Below are positions 40,673-52,873 of a stretch of DNA of 64,000 bases, piece after piece. The first letter of the stretch is position 1; each line of letters begins with the position of its first letter. Made by a program: the position numbers and the translations under genes. Under the pieces are notes generated by a model. The model was not told the origin of the DNA and did not search any database. It saw nothing but the letters and a program-made list of their open reading frames with translations. The stretch comes from Beverwykella pulmonaria (lineage: Eukaryota; Ascomycota; Dothideomycetes; Pleosporales; Melanommataceae), in NCBI GenBank assembly GCA_001599595.1, contig BCHH01000010.1, forward strand, positions 475,662-539,661, in the 5' to 3' direction.

Positions 40673-42673
40673 CTAGCAAACTAACTGACGTGGAAGCATC
40701 TGGTTGGCATTTTACGTGCAGAAGCGGGAGGCATCCAATTGCGAGGCTCCGCGAGTGAAATGTCAAGGCTAACTGCGGGGCAGGGTTTGCTTGGGCGTTG
40801 CTTTTGAGAAGGGGGAATAGGGCGGAATGAGCAACGGGGCAAATGTATTTAGCTTTGGAACTGCAGCTATCCAGTAGCCATAGTTTCCTCTACCTTAGTG
40901 ATACCTAACTACGAGAAAGAGCCAAAAGTGGGTGAGCGTGAAGTAGACTGAGGCGTTGGGATCACCTTTAAGCATATTTTACAAATATAGCGAGACCCAG
41001 GGGTTAGAAAGACCCCACAGCGGAAACTAGAACGGCCCCTGTGAAGCTAAAATTTGGTATTCTTGTAACCTCCCGCATGGGGTTCAAAACCAGACACTTT
41101 TAGCGGGGTAACCTCTGCCTGCGTGCCAGGACAAACTTAAGGATACGCTAGGCTGCTACTGGAATCTGCGAATTCGAAACCATTCCGTACTCTTTGTTGA
41201 CTACCAAACCCCACATACTTCACCATAGGTCTAGATATGAACGACGGACTGGCAGCGCGTGACACTGAACACCTACTTAATACTATCTCAGCTATAATGC
41301 CGTTTACTCTTTCTCATGTTGATCTTAGCGATGCAGAGATCCTCAAGAAGCTCTCGGGGACCGTTGGCAGCTTGCCACCCAACTAGAAGAAACTACAGTC
41401 AGCTCATCTGTGTGATCCAACAAGCATACAGTTGCCAAAACTCACCAAATGACCGGAAATGGTTAGATAGGCAAAAGTCCTTGTCCTCTTCCGTATAGTT
41501 CCTCCTCTTTTCCCTCGCTAGGCAGCGGGTCCACGGCTGATGCACCAATGTGCCCCACATATGCCTACTCGGACTCCTCATGAAGCTCAAAGAGTACGAA
41601 AATGTTGAAGTCGGCGTGTGCCATATGGAGTGGTTGGATAGAGTAACCAGGTTGGGTGGGCTGGTAGTTAAGAGCGTTGGGTCTGGATCAGCCATTTAGT
41701 TAAGCAAAAGCAGCAAGCCGAGAGCAGTAGAATTGTGAGAAACGGACACCGGAACTAAGACTATCGCCTTGATTAGGCTTAAAAACATCAGAAACACAGG
41801 AAATGCATACATTTCTCGTAGTGGATTAGAGTCTAGGAGGGTAGGAATAGGTTGGGCGGAAGGCCTTGTTTTGTATATTATGGACACCAGTGAAGGTGAA
41901 AGTGAAAAGCTGGAGGAGGCCTTAGACGCAGTCAACGTCAACGCAAAGTCAGCGACCTACACATCGCTTTGTCTTGACGATGCAGCCTGCAGATCCAGTA
42001 CCACCGCAAGTTTCTGCGATTTTTGGTTTGGGATTGATTAGGATATGAGCATATGGGTTTGATACAGTATCGACGTCACGGACCGCAACCAATAAGTCCT
42101 CCTTGGCAATCCTCGGCTGTCCTCCTGAGACTCATTTTCGATAGTTCCTCTAGCGCAGCTTCGTGGCTGAGTTGGGAGATAGCCTACTTTCACACAAATG
42201 GACTTTGCCAAGGACGGTCTCAATCAAAATTCACGTCTAGACCTCACCACAGCAGAGCTAAACCCAGACTATTCGCGCGCGCTTCTATATCTATATGTGA
42301 TGAAGATGCTTCGGTCCAGTTTTCAATTCAAATAGTAGCCTTAGACTCGCCGCAAAGGTGGTAATGCTCAGTTATTCGAGACGCTGCTATTGTGGCGCTC
42401 AGCTGAAAAGGTAGGTGGCAACACCTTGAAGACTTGTAACTAATCGCGGACTCTAGTAAGTTTCAGCCTTCACCTTCAATTTTCTAAAAGAAAAAAAAAT
42501 GTCCTGCGAAATTTCAGGGACGAGGCATTCAACACTATTACATTATCCGACGCGAGAGGGTACAGGCTGAGAAGCTCCAAAGCAGTTTAAATATTCCATA
42601 CCAGCCTCTCCATTCCCCTCTCTCAACAAACTCAACGCTTTTACTCATTTCATCAAGTAAGGAATTGTATACC
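40673..42673. other. Island DNA without recognisable genes
   Basis: 2 kb. Short open frames at 41399-41695 (minus), 41769-42041 (plus) and 42053-42364 (plus) have no domain, no convincing splice sites and no family resemblance. The last 70 bases, with TTTAAATATTCC at about 42583 and a C/T-rich stretch, look like the promoter and leader of the surface-protein gene. Confidence 0.4.
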
Positions 42674-43524
42674 ATGGTCTCTTCTTTAGCAATTTATACG
42701 CTCCTGCGGGTAGTGTTTCTCTTATTCTTTCTTGTCGCAACAGTTTTCGCGGACTTCAAAAATCTTCCAGTAAACGGATGGTATTTTAACCTCAAAGGAT
42801 ACCAAGGATCAGAGTTCGAGTCGATTCAGTACCTTCCTCAATGTGGAAGTCTGGGAGTCGGTCTGGGCACAGAGCCCAAGGCTATTGGCGACAGATGCAA
42901 CACAGCCACGAATGCATTCAAAAGTAGTAATGAATTGGCAGCATTCTACGACCTCGACGGCAAGATTCAACCGCAGCTCACCAACGGCACAGAAAGCTGC
43001 CTTTGCATGGGCCTGCAATCGGCCAGCAATCTTGGCTCTGCATATCCGAACAGAGCCGCTATATGCCTGTGGATCAGTGCGTCTGGAGATCTTGAGTCTA
43101 TTCCATTGACGAATTCGGTGGGCCAAGTCACGAAAGAGCAGGGGTTCATTGGCAATTATCTCCCTGATTTGAAGAGGTCGCTGCTCCTATGCCTTGACGT
43201 GGACCTGGAAAAGATTCGCGCTGACCACGCCAACTCTACTACGCCGCCAGCTCCTCTCAGAGACACGAATAAGATACCGGCATGCGTAGCATGTAAGAAC
43301 TCGTTTGAATCGACTTAACTAGAACATATCTCTAATGCATACTAGGTGGCAATAGTTCATCTACGTCAGTTGAAAATAAACCAAAGCAGACTCTTAGCAG
43401 CAAGGTAACCAGTGCAATCATCGGCACTGTTATTGTTGTGGTGTTCATAGCGGTTGCCTGTGGAGGATACAAGTACAAAGAAGTTTGGTCAGGCCCCGGT
43501 GGCACCTTCACCCGATACAGGTAG
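42674..43524 (+). CDS. Single-pass surface protein with Cys-rich ectodomain
   Basis: CDS join(42674..43292,43346..43524), 265 residues from ATG at 42674. Residues 1-27 are a signal peptide (VVFLLFFLVATVFAD). The ectodomain of about 185 residues has about nine cysteines and sequons NGT and NST; near its end PACVAC crosses the intron. The second exon encodes a stalk (Ser/Thr, Lys) and one membrane helix (SAIIGTVIVVVFIAVACGG), then a short tail ending TRYR. The 53-base intron (GTAAGA...ACTAG) is essential: without it the frame stops after 13 codons and the helix is lost. No family is recognised. A type I cell-surface protein in a transposon island could be a sensor, adhesin or lineage-specific interaction protein. 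Confidence 0.7.
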
Positions 43525-44561
43525 TATCTATGTAGGATACTTCAGGGTTTCGTTGTACGACTATAGGAATTAAATAGCATAATCAATTGGGAAGGGTTAG
43601 AGCTGCTCACTATAGACTAGAGGAAAATTGTGTATCCTACCCGCGGAGTGAGTTGAATCCCACTGGGTGAAGGCAACGGCATATTATCGAAATTTTGTAT
43701 CTATTAATCTCCTATAATTAACTGTAATCTCGGATAATATACTCGCTCGCTAAAACATTAAGTCGTAACTCATGAGAAGGGAGTAAACCGCTTTCTTGGG
43801 AGCTGTCGAAGCGTAAGAGTCTAACTTCCCGCTTTTCGCGGCTGAACGGTCGGTAAATGGTTTGGGCTTCCATAGGTTACTGCTGAAAAAAAAAGGGGGG
43901 GAGGGGGCAAGTGGACTTCGTAGGTTGCCACCTTTGTAGTGTTGTAGACTTTCCAATACAGGCGCTGTAGTACCCTTCTTGGTAGTTTCCAACAGGAAAA
44001 AGACAATCGTAGAAAAGGCAACGTCAACAAAAATACAATGGAAGAAGACCCAGCCCCTAATAAAATTCCAACCCTTGCAGGCTACAGCGGCTGAGCCTTC
44101 GTTGAAGCCAATGCCACAGCCTCACCATATCACGTATTCAACCAGCATTGTGACACTATTAGGTTAGCAAATGAACAGACAGAGGAATGGGCGAGAATAG
44201 GAGAGAATAGGAGGGAATTGCCGACGGATGAGGTGTGGTTTCAGCCCTAATGCGCTATCACGAAGTTGAATTAGCGCGCTTTTGTCAACATCCTCACAGC
44301 GGCACGAGGAAGTTTGTCACCCTTTTGCCGCCGTCTATCATTCAGCTAATCCTCACATATCGAAATATGCTATTCCGATCCAAACCGCGTTCGCCCAAGC
44401 GTTCGCGTGAAAAGAAGAACATTCCAAAGAACAGACGGGTTGATCAAACATAAACTCCTAAAATGCTCTCTATAGACACACATGTAACTTCCGTCTCATC
44501 ATTTCTTTCTCCTTCTGCTTTTCCTTCCTATTTGATCTTCTATCTACTCCTCCACACTTCC
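43525..44561. other. Right border of the accessory island
   Basis: About 1 kb with no gene. A poly-A/poly-G stretch (AAAAAAAAGGGGGGGAGGGGG) lies near 43887-43907. Open frames at 43750-44030 and 44235-44453 are short and without features. The DNA composition changes to the GC-richer core type at about 44560 where lhs1 ends. Confidence 0.4.
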
Positions 44562-47500
44562 TCACAATTCATCCCCATGCCGAGCCTCCTTCTCGGCTTT
44601 CTCCTTCTCTAGCTGCTCCCTCCCCTGTTTCAGCGCCCGATCAATACTCTCCTTGATATCATCTTCACTAGCATCCTCAGGAAGATCCAGCTTAACCAAC
44701 GGCTTCCCATGTTTATCCTTCATGCCGCCGCGGTTCTCAAGCTTGATCCCCTCGCCCTTGAGACCGGCCTTCTCAAGGGCTTCCTGCAGCTCCTCGTCGC
44801 TCGGCCCCTTGCTCTCAGCATCCTTCGCATCCTTCGCCTTCTCCGCCTTGGACTTCTTAGCGGCCTTCTTCTTGGGCTTGGGCTTCGCTTTCGTCTTGGG
44901 CTTGGCCTTGGGCGCATTGAACGCTTTCATCTTCTTCATCATCATCTCCATCACCGCGTCGTTAAGCTTCTTGGTCTGGTCTTGGAGATCCTTGATCGTG
45001 AACGCGGGGTCCTCCGTGTCTTTCAGCTTCTTCTGCTCCTCCTGCTTCTCCTCGAGCCATTTCGTTGACTTGGCGATTGTGTCTTCGAGCAACTTGAGGT
45101 CTTCAGGGGTATAGATGGTTGGAACTTCTGTGGGCGCGGGTTCGGCGGGCTCGGATGTGCTGGCCTTGAGCATCTCGTCGTCCTCTAGATCGGCGAGGGG
45201 ATCCGCGGAAGACTCGGCGGAAGGCGTAGGTGAGGCGGACGACTTGCTGGCTTCTTCGGCGGCTTTGGAGCTCGCGGATGCTACGACTTCGATCTGCTCT
45301 TTGACCATGGGGATTATGCTCTTCAATCCATCAACCGCTTCTTGGAAAGCTTTGACGGCGTCGGGGCGCTTGGCGGCCTCGTCTTTGCGACTCAGGATCG
45401 GGTCTACGATGTCTTTGAGCTCCTTGAGTTTGGCACTCAGAACTTCTTCTGCGGCGTTAGGCCCTTCGGCATAGATCCAGTCAGAGGCCGCGTTAAGCTT
45501 CTCCTCAAGCTTGGCTCGAATGTCAGCTGCAGAAGAGGCGATGAAAGCTTCGTCGTCAAGATAGTCACGCGCGCGGTAAGTGAAGGCTTCGAGATTGTTG
45601 AGCACTTCTTCGCGGGCGTGGCGGGCGCGGTCTGAGGCATCAAAAGCGGCAAGTCTAGCATACGTCAGTAAATGAGGCTGCGTTACAGTCTATAAAGAAC
45701 ACGCACCTGTCCTGCATCCGCTTGAATTCCTTGCGGGGATGTTTCTCGTAGCCCTTTTGAACGACCGTATACGTGATAGCGGATCGAATATCTTTCTTCT
45801 TCTTACCGCCAGCCGTGCCAGTCTCAGATGCTTCCGCCCCTGAAGACGTAGACGTGGACGAAGACTTGGACGATTTGGACGATTTGGACGATTTTGTCGA
45901 CTTGGAAGCAGTAGCAGAAGACGAATCAGAAGAGGAGCTCTCGCCTTCCTTCAAAGGCTCCTGATCCTTCTTGCCTCCCATTCCGAACAGGTTCTTAACA
46001 CCATCCACGATACCGCCCTTGGCCTCTTCGACCTCAGCCACGCAGGTGACCCAGGCGGAGGTAACCTCAGGGATACCTGTGACGGGGCTCAACCTAACCT
46101 GGACGAAGTTGTTGAACGAGTCGCGATCACACCCATCCGTATCAATCATCTTGGTGACGACCCTGGTCAAATTCCCGCTCTTGAAGTTAAGAACAGGCGA
46201 CTTGACCACCTTTCCGCTGTCCTCTTGCACATCTTGGTAGAGATCGAATTCGAATTCGCCCATCATCTGGAACGTCAGGTTCTGGGTAGCGCCAATTGTA
46301 GTTGCCGGAGTGAAAATCTTCTCATCGCGCTTCTTGAGATCGAACATGTACTCAATACCTCCGGAGTAACCTTGAGTATCGCTGTCGCGGATCTCCTTCA
46401 CGCGGAACGAAGGGCTGAGACCAGCTGCCTTGAAGGCAGCGCCAAAGACGGCGGCTTCATCTGAGTTGACGTTAGACTTGAGCTTGGCTTTTCCAGCGAT
46501 CTTCTCAAGCCGACTCTGAACGAAGGGTGTACGGGTCGCGCCGCCATGGACTATAATGGCGTCAATGTCGGAAAATACTAGATCTGCTGCGTTCAAAGCG
46601 CGGGTGATGGGGCCGTCGATTCGGGCGGCGTGATCGGCGGCGAGCTTCTCGAATTCGGCACGCGTGATCTTGTATCGAAAGTCGACGTCGTCGTAGAGAC
46701 CCTCGAAGAATGCGGTTGTCTGGGTGTTGGCGCTGAGGATCTGTCGGACTTTTTCTGCTTCTTTCCAGAGCTTCGAGGCGGCGCGACCATGAGCTTTGAC
46801 TTTCTCTGGCGTGATGGACGCGCTCTTTGCACTAGGGAGTGCGACAAAGGCGTCGATCATGTGGTTGACGATAAGGGAGTTCAGCGCGTCGCCCCCGAGA
46901 GTCCTGTCCCAGCCGGCTCCAAGGACCTCAATCTCCTGAACGGTCTTGTTCGACTTCCACCCATCCTTGACTGACCTTCCCTGGAACTTCAGGATGGTCG
47001 CGGAAGTAGATCCAGCGCCCATATCAAACACCAAGTTGATCTCGGGCTTGCCTCCTTCATTTACGACGGGGAAGTTCCTGGGTGTTGCATAGTTAATGGC
47101 AACCGCAACCCCGTCGCTAATGATACTTGAGATCTTGAAGCCGGCCAATTTGGCGGCAACCTCCAATGCGCGTCGTTCGTCAACAGTGTAGAATGGGGGG
47201 ACAGTAAAGACAACATCCTTGATATCCACGTTCTTCCCAGCGAGTGCCTTTGCGTTCCTCTTCACGTTCTTCAGCTCCATGGCCAGCAGCTCCTCCACCG
47301 AGAAAGTTCCCTCTCCCGCGGCGAAAATGGCGCTATTGAAGCTCACCGTCTTGCGACCCTCGGTGGTGCTGACCTCCAGCGCGGGGTAGCGCTCTGTGTA
47401 GGTTTTGACCGCACCATCTTCGCTCGATATGCCTAGCAGCGTTTTCAGATTCGGGTATACATCGCCAGGGAATCGAGCGGTGAGCGCGACAGCGTCGGAG

Positions 47501-47775
47501 CCGTAGAAGCGCTCGGGGAAGGCACCGGCGGAGAGAGCGCCACTCTTGGTGGGTTTAAACGCAACGGCCGAGGCCTCTTTCCGTTTCGAGTCTTTGGTGA
47601 GGACGATCTCGAGTGGGACGCCCGGCTTCACAAGAGCCGCCTTGAAGTATTCGGTACCTAGGTCGATACCCAGGACCGCCGACGCCGCGGAGGCGGTAGA
47701 GGAAAAGAGGAACACGAGTCCAAGGAGGACGGTGAGAGGAGACGGTGTCGATCTCCGGCGGCCTGGTGGAGCCAT
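44562..47775 (-). CDS. lhs1: ER Hsp70-family chaperone Lhs1 (GRP170 type)
   Basis: CDS complement(join(44562..45654,45707..47775)), 1053 residues. Lhs1 is a large Hsp70 of the ER lumen and nucleotide-exchange factor for BiP/Kar2. Start chosen at 47775 because it gives a signal peptide (TVLLGLVFLFSSTASAASA) directly before LGIDLGTEYFKAALV, the first ATPase phosphate loop. Further ATPase motifs are NLVFDMGAGSTSATIL, VLGAGWDRTLGGDALN and IIVHGGATRTPFVQSRL. A Ser/Lys/Thr-rich linker (about 640-670) and a long helical, Lys/Glu-rich C-terminal region follow, as in GRP170. The protein ends HGDEL, close to but not identical with the HDEL ER-retrieval signal. The 52-base intron (GTGCGT...CTAG) lies in the substrate-binding half. 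Probably induced by the unfolded-protein response, but no UPR element was identified. Confidence 0.92.
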
Positions 47776-48383
47776 TGTGCGTAAGGATGGGGGGAGGTGG
47801 TGAGGATGCGAGGTGGGATGTATTTGTTGGTGGTGGGCGATGGGATTGACACACACTAATACGCGAAAGCACAAGGTTTAAGCTACACGCAGTAAAAGAA
47901 GGGAAAGGGAATTGTATCCCAATGGGAAGTGCTTGTGCATAAAAGGTCGTGGGCGGCGTGGGTTCTGCGGGACCTTTCATGCAATGTTTAAATCATAGCT
48001 CCCCTGCGGAAACGTGGCTCTTTCATGTAGCCACCTTGACATTTTTGACACCGCCGCAGCAGCCCGCGCCAAACGCTGATTACTTAGGGTCAAGACATTG
48101 GTCAATTAACCGCTCGCTGGTGTTCAGGATTATGTTTCACCTGAATTGCATTTTATTCTCTTATTTTCGTAGATTTGTTCGTGCAGCTTTCTGTTTCTCC
48201 GCCCTTTGCTAACCGACCAATCAGAAGCATGGCTTCACCGCGGTGATGGCTACCAGGGGGTCGCCCATCGTTTCCTCATTGTGCATATCTGTCCTTCCCT
48301 CCTTCTTGTCGAGTCGGAGGCCTCATAATTCTTCTCCACCATTCTGCTGTATTGTACATATAACCATTGGTCTCGTAGTTTCA
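47776..48383. promoter_or_regulatory. Upstream region of lhs1 and 3' region of sideroflexin
   Basis: 608 bases. The lhs1 promoter lies in the left part, with CCAAT on the minus strand at about 47927 (plus attgg-type) as a possible element. The right part is the 3' region of the sideroflexin gene. A further attgg occurs at about 48098. No other gene is seen. Confidence 0.4.
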
Positions 48384-49699
48384 TCATATGCCCCGGTTGA
48401 ACTCCACCAGGCCGTCCTTGCCCCCACGGTCATGGAACTCGGGCTCAAGAGACTTCGCACTTACAGCTTGCCGCTGAGGGAATGCAGCGAGTGCCAGTGG
48501 CAGAGCGAAGATGGATGTTGTGAGAATGAGACCTATTCCAGCATTAGCGAGAGGACTCGTGGTCTTTTCATCTCACATACCTAGATTGATAGGCAGCGTC
48601 ATCTTAGGCCTCTGCCTGAGCCACTCTGTTTTCTGCAGCCTAACAAGGATGAGGGGCGGAAGAACCATGATTGGAGTGGAGTTGAACACCCGGCTGAGGG
48701 CTGTCTCGCCGACCGCGAGCGTTGCTGCCTTCTTGCTCCTTCCGAGGGGTTTGATTTCTAGTTCTCCCGTTTCAACCTTTCGTTTCTCTTCCTCGGTGAG
48801 CACGGGAAAGACGTCAATCCCCCGTCGGATCTCTTCTCCGCGCATGAGGAACACATTGAGAGCTCCCGCGCTCGCCACGGCTGCGAATGGTACGAGGCGA
48901 CCTGCAATCACCTTCGCGTTTGGGGACAGACTTTTCAGGCGGGGCACCAGGGCGTTCAGGCCTAGCGCAACGCCGCACGATGCGCTGACCGCGAGACAGT
49001 ATGACTGGATGATGGTTTTGGTCGAGAGCGGGGACGATTTGTTTGCATTGGAGAAGTTGATGGCCACGTTGAGAGACTGGTTCGTGACCTGCCATCCTAG
49101 CGTCCCTGCCGTCTGTGATGTCTTAGCATCGGCCCTTATGATTGCGATTGCGAATGCGAATGCCTACCCCAAGCCCCGGTGTGAGCATGCCAGCGGTGAC
49201 GACCAGATTGGACAGGACAAAGCACGACATCCGAAAGGGTAGGAAGACGGGCTCCCCGGTGTCTTATGTACGAATCAGCATCTGTGCCTGTAACCCCTCC
49301 AAATGGCTCGTGTGACCAGTACCTGGGTGGATGGTGGAGTCGATGATCTTCTTCGCCTTCCATAGCTCGGGGTTCATATCCCGTATCTTCCCCATTTTAT
49401 ACGCGGTGACTAGCTGCTTCGCATGCTCGAGGCCGGCGGAGGAGGTGAGGAGTGTCCTATACGACATATCAGTCACGCATTCTTCTCGAAGGCCCCGCGG
49501 GGGGAGGGTGATATGCGAATGGCTGAAAGCTAAAGGTAGTGGTACTCACCACACCCAGCATGCACAATGGGACTCTCTCTGAGCTGCTTTCTCACCTGGG
49601 ATCAGAAATATCCGCGGAGTGCCTCACGCGTCCCCAGTATGTGCTGAGGTCATACTGGGAGACGGGGAGATCGCGGTTTCCTGGAAGTGAAGAGGTCAT
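48384..49699 (-). CDS. fsf1: Mitochondrial sideroflexin
   Basis: CDS complement(join(48384..48532,48581..49112,49168..49262,49323..49456,49596..49699)), 337 residues, the family length. Sideroflexins are multi-pass inner-membrane carriers; animal SFXN1 imports serine for one-carbon metabolism. The start DLPVSQYDLSTYWGRVRH, the segment KIIDSTIHPDTGEPV (HPDTGE is the family signature and is split by an intron), NQSLNVAINFSNANKS, and the end LVEFNRGI are all characteristic. Four introns of 48-139 bases have GT and AG ends; phases restore the frame at each. The Arg-rich carrier loop KPLGRSKKAA and following STPIMVLPPLIL helix are present. Small exon 3 (95 bases) and the split signature make it easy to mis-predict. 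Confidence 0.93.
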
Positions 49700-50202
49700 G
49701 GTAGGTTCGGCAGTATGGATGTTAGGACAAGACCAATTGATACTACTACACAGCTGCGAGCTCTTGGGAGAGCTCTTGGGAGAGCGAAAGCCCCACAAGC
49801 GTTGTGGGTGATAACAAAAGACCGGGACCGATAATCGGAGCCGGGAAGCTCTGACACAGGTCGGCTTGGCAGAAGTCAAATAAAGCCGCGCCAAACCGTC
49901 GGAACAGCCAACTACTCAAGTTCACTATTGATTAATCTTTCACAAGTACTATGGAGCTGCGGTCTCTATGCATTATCGACTTCCCGTCGCCTATCTCAAA
50001 TCAACGCCCCTATGTGCAAAACCAAAACGAACCCGCAAACTCCACCATGCCTTCCACAGGTGGCGCTTTGATGCCGATGCCAAATGCAAATTTAAAAATA
50101 AACCAAGACCAGAATGCAATGCCCGCTTTTCTTTTTTCATTCTCCGAAAGTATCCCCTGAAAATCTTCAAAAACCATAAATCTAATCATCCCGCTTCGTT
50201 AT
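49700..50202. other. Intergenic region between sideroflexin and the 872-residue protein gene
   Basis: 503 bases. The left part is the sideroflexin promoter; the duplicated GAGCTCTTGGGA near 49759-49782 is a short tandem repeat in it. The right part should hold the 3' end of the next minus-strand gene. No gene is seen. Confidence 0.45.
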
Positions 50203-52873
50203 TCATTTCTTCTTTTTCTTGTGCGTCTGAGGCCCCTGCAGCTCAGCCGACCCGAGAATGGCGTCAAAGGTCTTGTTCGGATCATTGCTGGATGCTGGTC
50301 GCTGCAGAGGAGACTGCGCAGGAGCAACGCCTGCAGGCAAGGGGAGAGCCTCAAGACCGAGCATCATGACGCTATCGCGATTAGACCGACTGGTACTCGA
50401 CGACCGAGGCCTGACAGCCGACTCCGGACCGAGAAGGCCGGGTGGAGGTGGAAGTGGCGATGCATTGATGCTTTCTTGGACAGCGGCTGCGAGCATGTTG
50501 TCGTTGAGGGACCACTTTTCAGCCATCTTCCAGCAATGGGATCTCCGGAAAACGCCTTCCACGCCGTTCTCGACAATGTCGGTGGGCAAGCTTACGACTT
50601 GACTCCCGCCTGCCACACCAAACCATGTACGTCCCCTGTTGGTGTCTTCACGGCTCCAGGGAGCCCCGGATCTTGGCACCTCGCAGAGGAAGTATTCGAC
50701 TCCTTCGGTGAAACGGACGCCAGGCGCATCGGCAACCAGCATCGGAAGAGACTGCAAGACGGCGTACATGAACAGCCACTGCCCTGTGCGCAGCTCCCAA
50801 AGCTCTTCCATAGTCTTGCCAGAAGCCTGCTTGTGCTCGAAATGGCGAAATGCGTCCAGAAATGGCGTTCGTCGTTCCGAGTCTGGGTTGTGTGACTGCT
50901 GGATCATCCGCTCCAGTTCATCGCCCTTCAGCTTCCTTGTCCGAGCCTTTGCGTCTTTCTTCGCGTCACCAGAGGGATAGTCGCCTCTTGATCCTCGGAG
51001 GGAAGGATACAGGGGAAGATCAAACGGAATCGGTGGTTGCACCGGCGGCGTACTGCGGTCGTGTTCGCTCAAGACCTTGCGGAGGGCGCGGCGAGAAACC
51101 GATTCGAAGTCAGTCCCTTCGTCCTCGCTCATGAAACCATCCGCGGTCCTGGACGTCAGATTCGTTCGATCTACCAGCAAGTCATAAAGGCTGGTGAATT
51201 CGCGGTACACGTCTTGCAACACGAGTCGATTGAGGCCGCTGGTTGTCAGGTTGTTCTTCTTTGACTTTGCTTTGGGCAGCCAAGAACCGTACTTGGCCTT
51301 GTAGTAGTCCAGGATGAAGGACCTGCACGACATAAAGGCGGTTTTCCAGTTCTTGAACCTGATCATCTTTTTCTCGTTTGCCGTGTCGCTGTTCATGATG
51401 CCGGCGAAGATGGCCGGGAAGTCAAAGTCGCGGAGTTTGGTGTCGATATTCTGCTGTCGTTGCTCCAGATCCATGGCAGCTCGGGCAATCCGCGTGGTAG
51501 TCTTGTGGCTGATCAACTCAAACTTGGCGTGATGAAGCTCCTTGATGTCTTCGAACTTTCCGGCAGCATGCACAAATCCCTCGGTGTACAGCGTCATGTT
51601 ACGCATCCTCTCGCCAAGCACAATGGCGTCGATGGTCTTTTCGCGACTCAGCCGGACGTCGGCCATATTCAACTCGTCCACATAGGCGTCGAAGCTGGAT
51701 GCCGCAACTTCGCCAAAGGTCGATCCATCGACGTTGGAAAAGGAATAATGCTGCAGAATGTCGGCGATTCTCATGAATACATCGAAGATATCGGGGTGCC
51801 GTTCGGTAGCAACCAAGGACTGACCGATGAGGAAGGCGAAGAAGTTGCGATACGTAACTAATGTGTCAATGTCCCCAGGCGACAGTCTGGGGGCTTGGCC
51901 GGCATAAGTGACAGGTGCGTTGTCGGTGCTCAGGGAAATGGGCATGAAGAGGTGTTTTTCTGTGTGGTCGTCTTCGGTAGCGTCGCTCAGCGTCCTGGAT
52001 CCCTTGGAGCCATCTGAGCTCTCTTCCCGAATGCTTGCATCGGGCGATGCAGTTCGGGAGGATGCATCGTAATTGGAGGCTGGGCCTTGAAGCGTTCGGT
52101 CTGGCAGCTGGTTGTAGGGTACCGCTGTGGATTCGCTGTAGAGTCGGCCATGGACAAGCCGAGTCATAATGCCCGACGCTGCATATACGGAGGAATCGAG
52201 GCGGAAAGAGGGCCCTCTACCAGAGGTCTGTGGAAAGAGGTAGACAAGGGTGTCACCTTCGTCGTCCCAAAGTTCGGGAACCTGCGTCGACTTGTCAGTC
52301 TATGTGGCCGTGTTCTATGGTCGTGTTCCTTACCTTCTCCCCGCTTAGCAGCAGTGCTAAATTGTAAGGAACTCTCCCACGATGCCCCAGTACCCAGGCA
52401 AGTGGGCTGTCCTGTCCAGGCTGGTGGACTCGCTCATCGCTGCTCTGTCCACCACCGAACAGCTTGCTTCTTCGCCTAAGCTTCTTGACTCCTTCTACGG
52501 GAGCCAACATGCTACCACCAGCATCGGCGTTGGCGGTACGCGGTCGGTCGGTGAAGGCTAGAGGGGCCGGCGAGGGGCTCTGGCTCTGGGAGCGAGCATG
52601 GGATATCGGAGGTGGGACTTCCAGGGCGGCGGGTGCGTATCCAACAGGTTGGATAGTAGGGTGCGGGTGCGAGGCATGGTGGTACGCGGGAGCAGGCGGA
52701 GGGGGGTAATCTGGTGCAAGATGGGTCGCTGAAGAGAGGCGGTTTTTGGCTTTGTGAAGGCGACTGTTTGGGTGAGAGGACGCTACAGAGCCCGTCTCCT
52801 GCGGGTCAGAGCTAGAGCTCCGAGAAAACAACGACGAGAGCCTGCGGCTCGACCGCTTCTTGTCAAGCGGCAT
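50203..52873 (-). CDS. Conserved fungal protein, possibly DUF8004
   Basis: CDS complement(join(50203..52281,52334..52873)), 872 residues. The first 135 residues are disordered, Ser/Arg/Pro-rich (MPLDKKRSSRRLSSLFSRSS). A folded part starts near residue 150 with AWVLGHRGRVPYNLALLLSG, then VPELWDDEGDTLVYLFP across the intron. The region around TLVTYRNFFAFLIGQSLVATERHP, FGEVAASSFDAYVDEL and ERMRNMTLYTEGFVHAAGKF (residues about 275-400) is the most conserved-looking; I associate it with fungal proteins carrying DUF8004, from memory. Function is unknown; the Ser-rich N-terminus suggests phosphorylation and a cytoplasmic or cortical location. The 52-base intron is GTAAGG...CGCAG. The protein ends in a run of five Lys. 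Confidence 0.75.
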
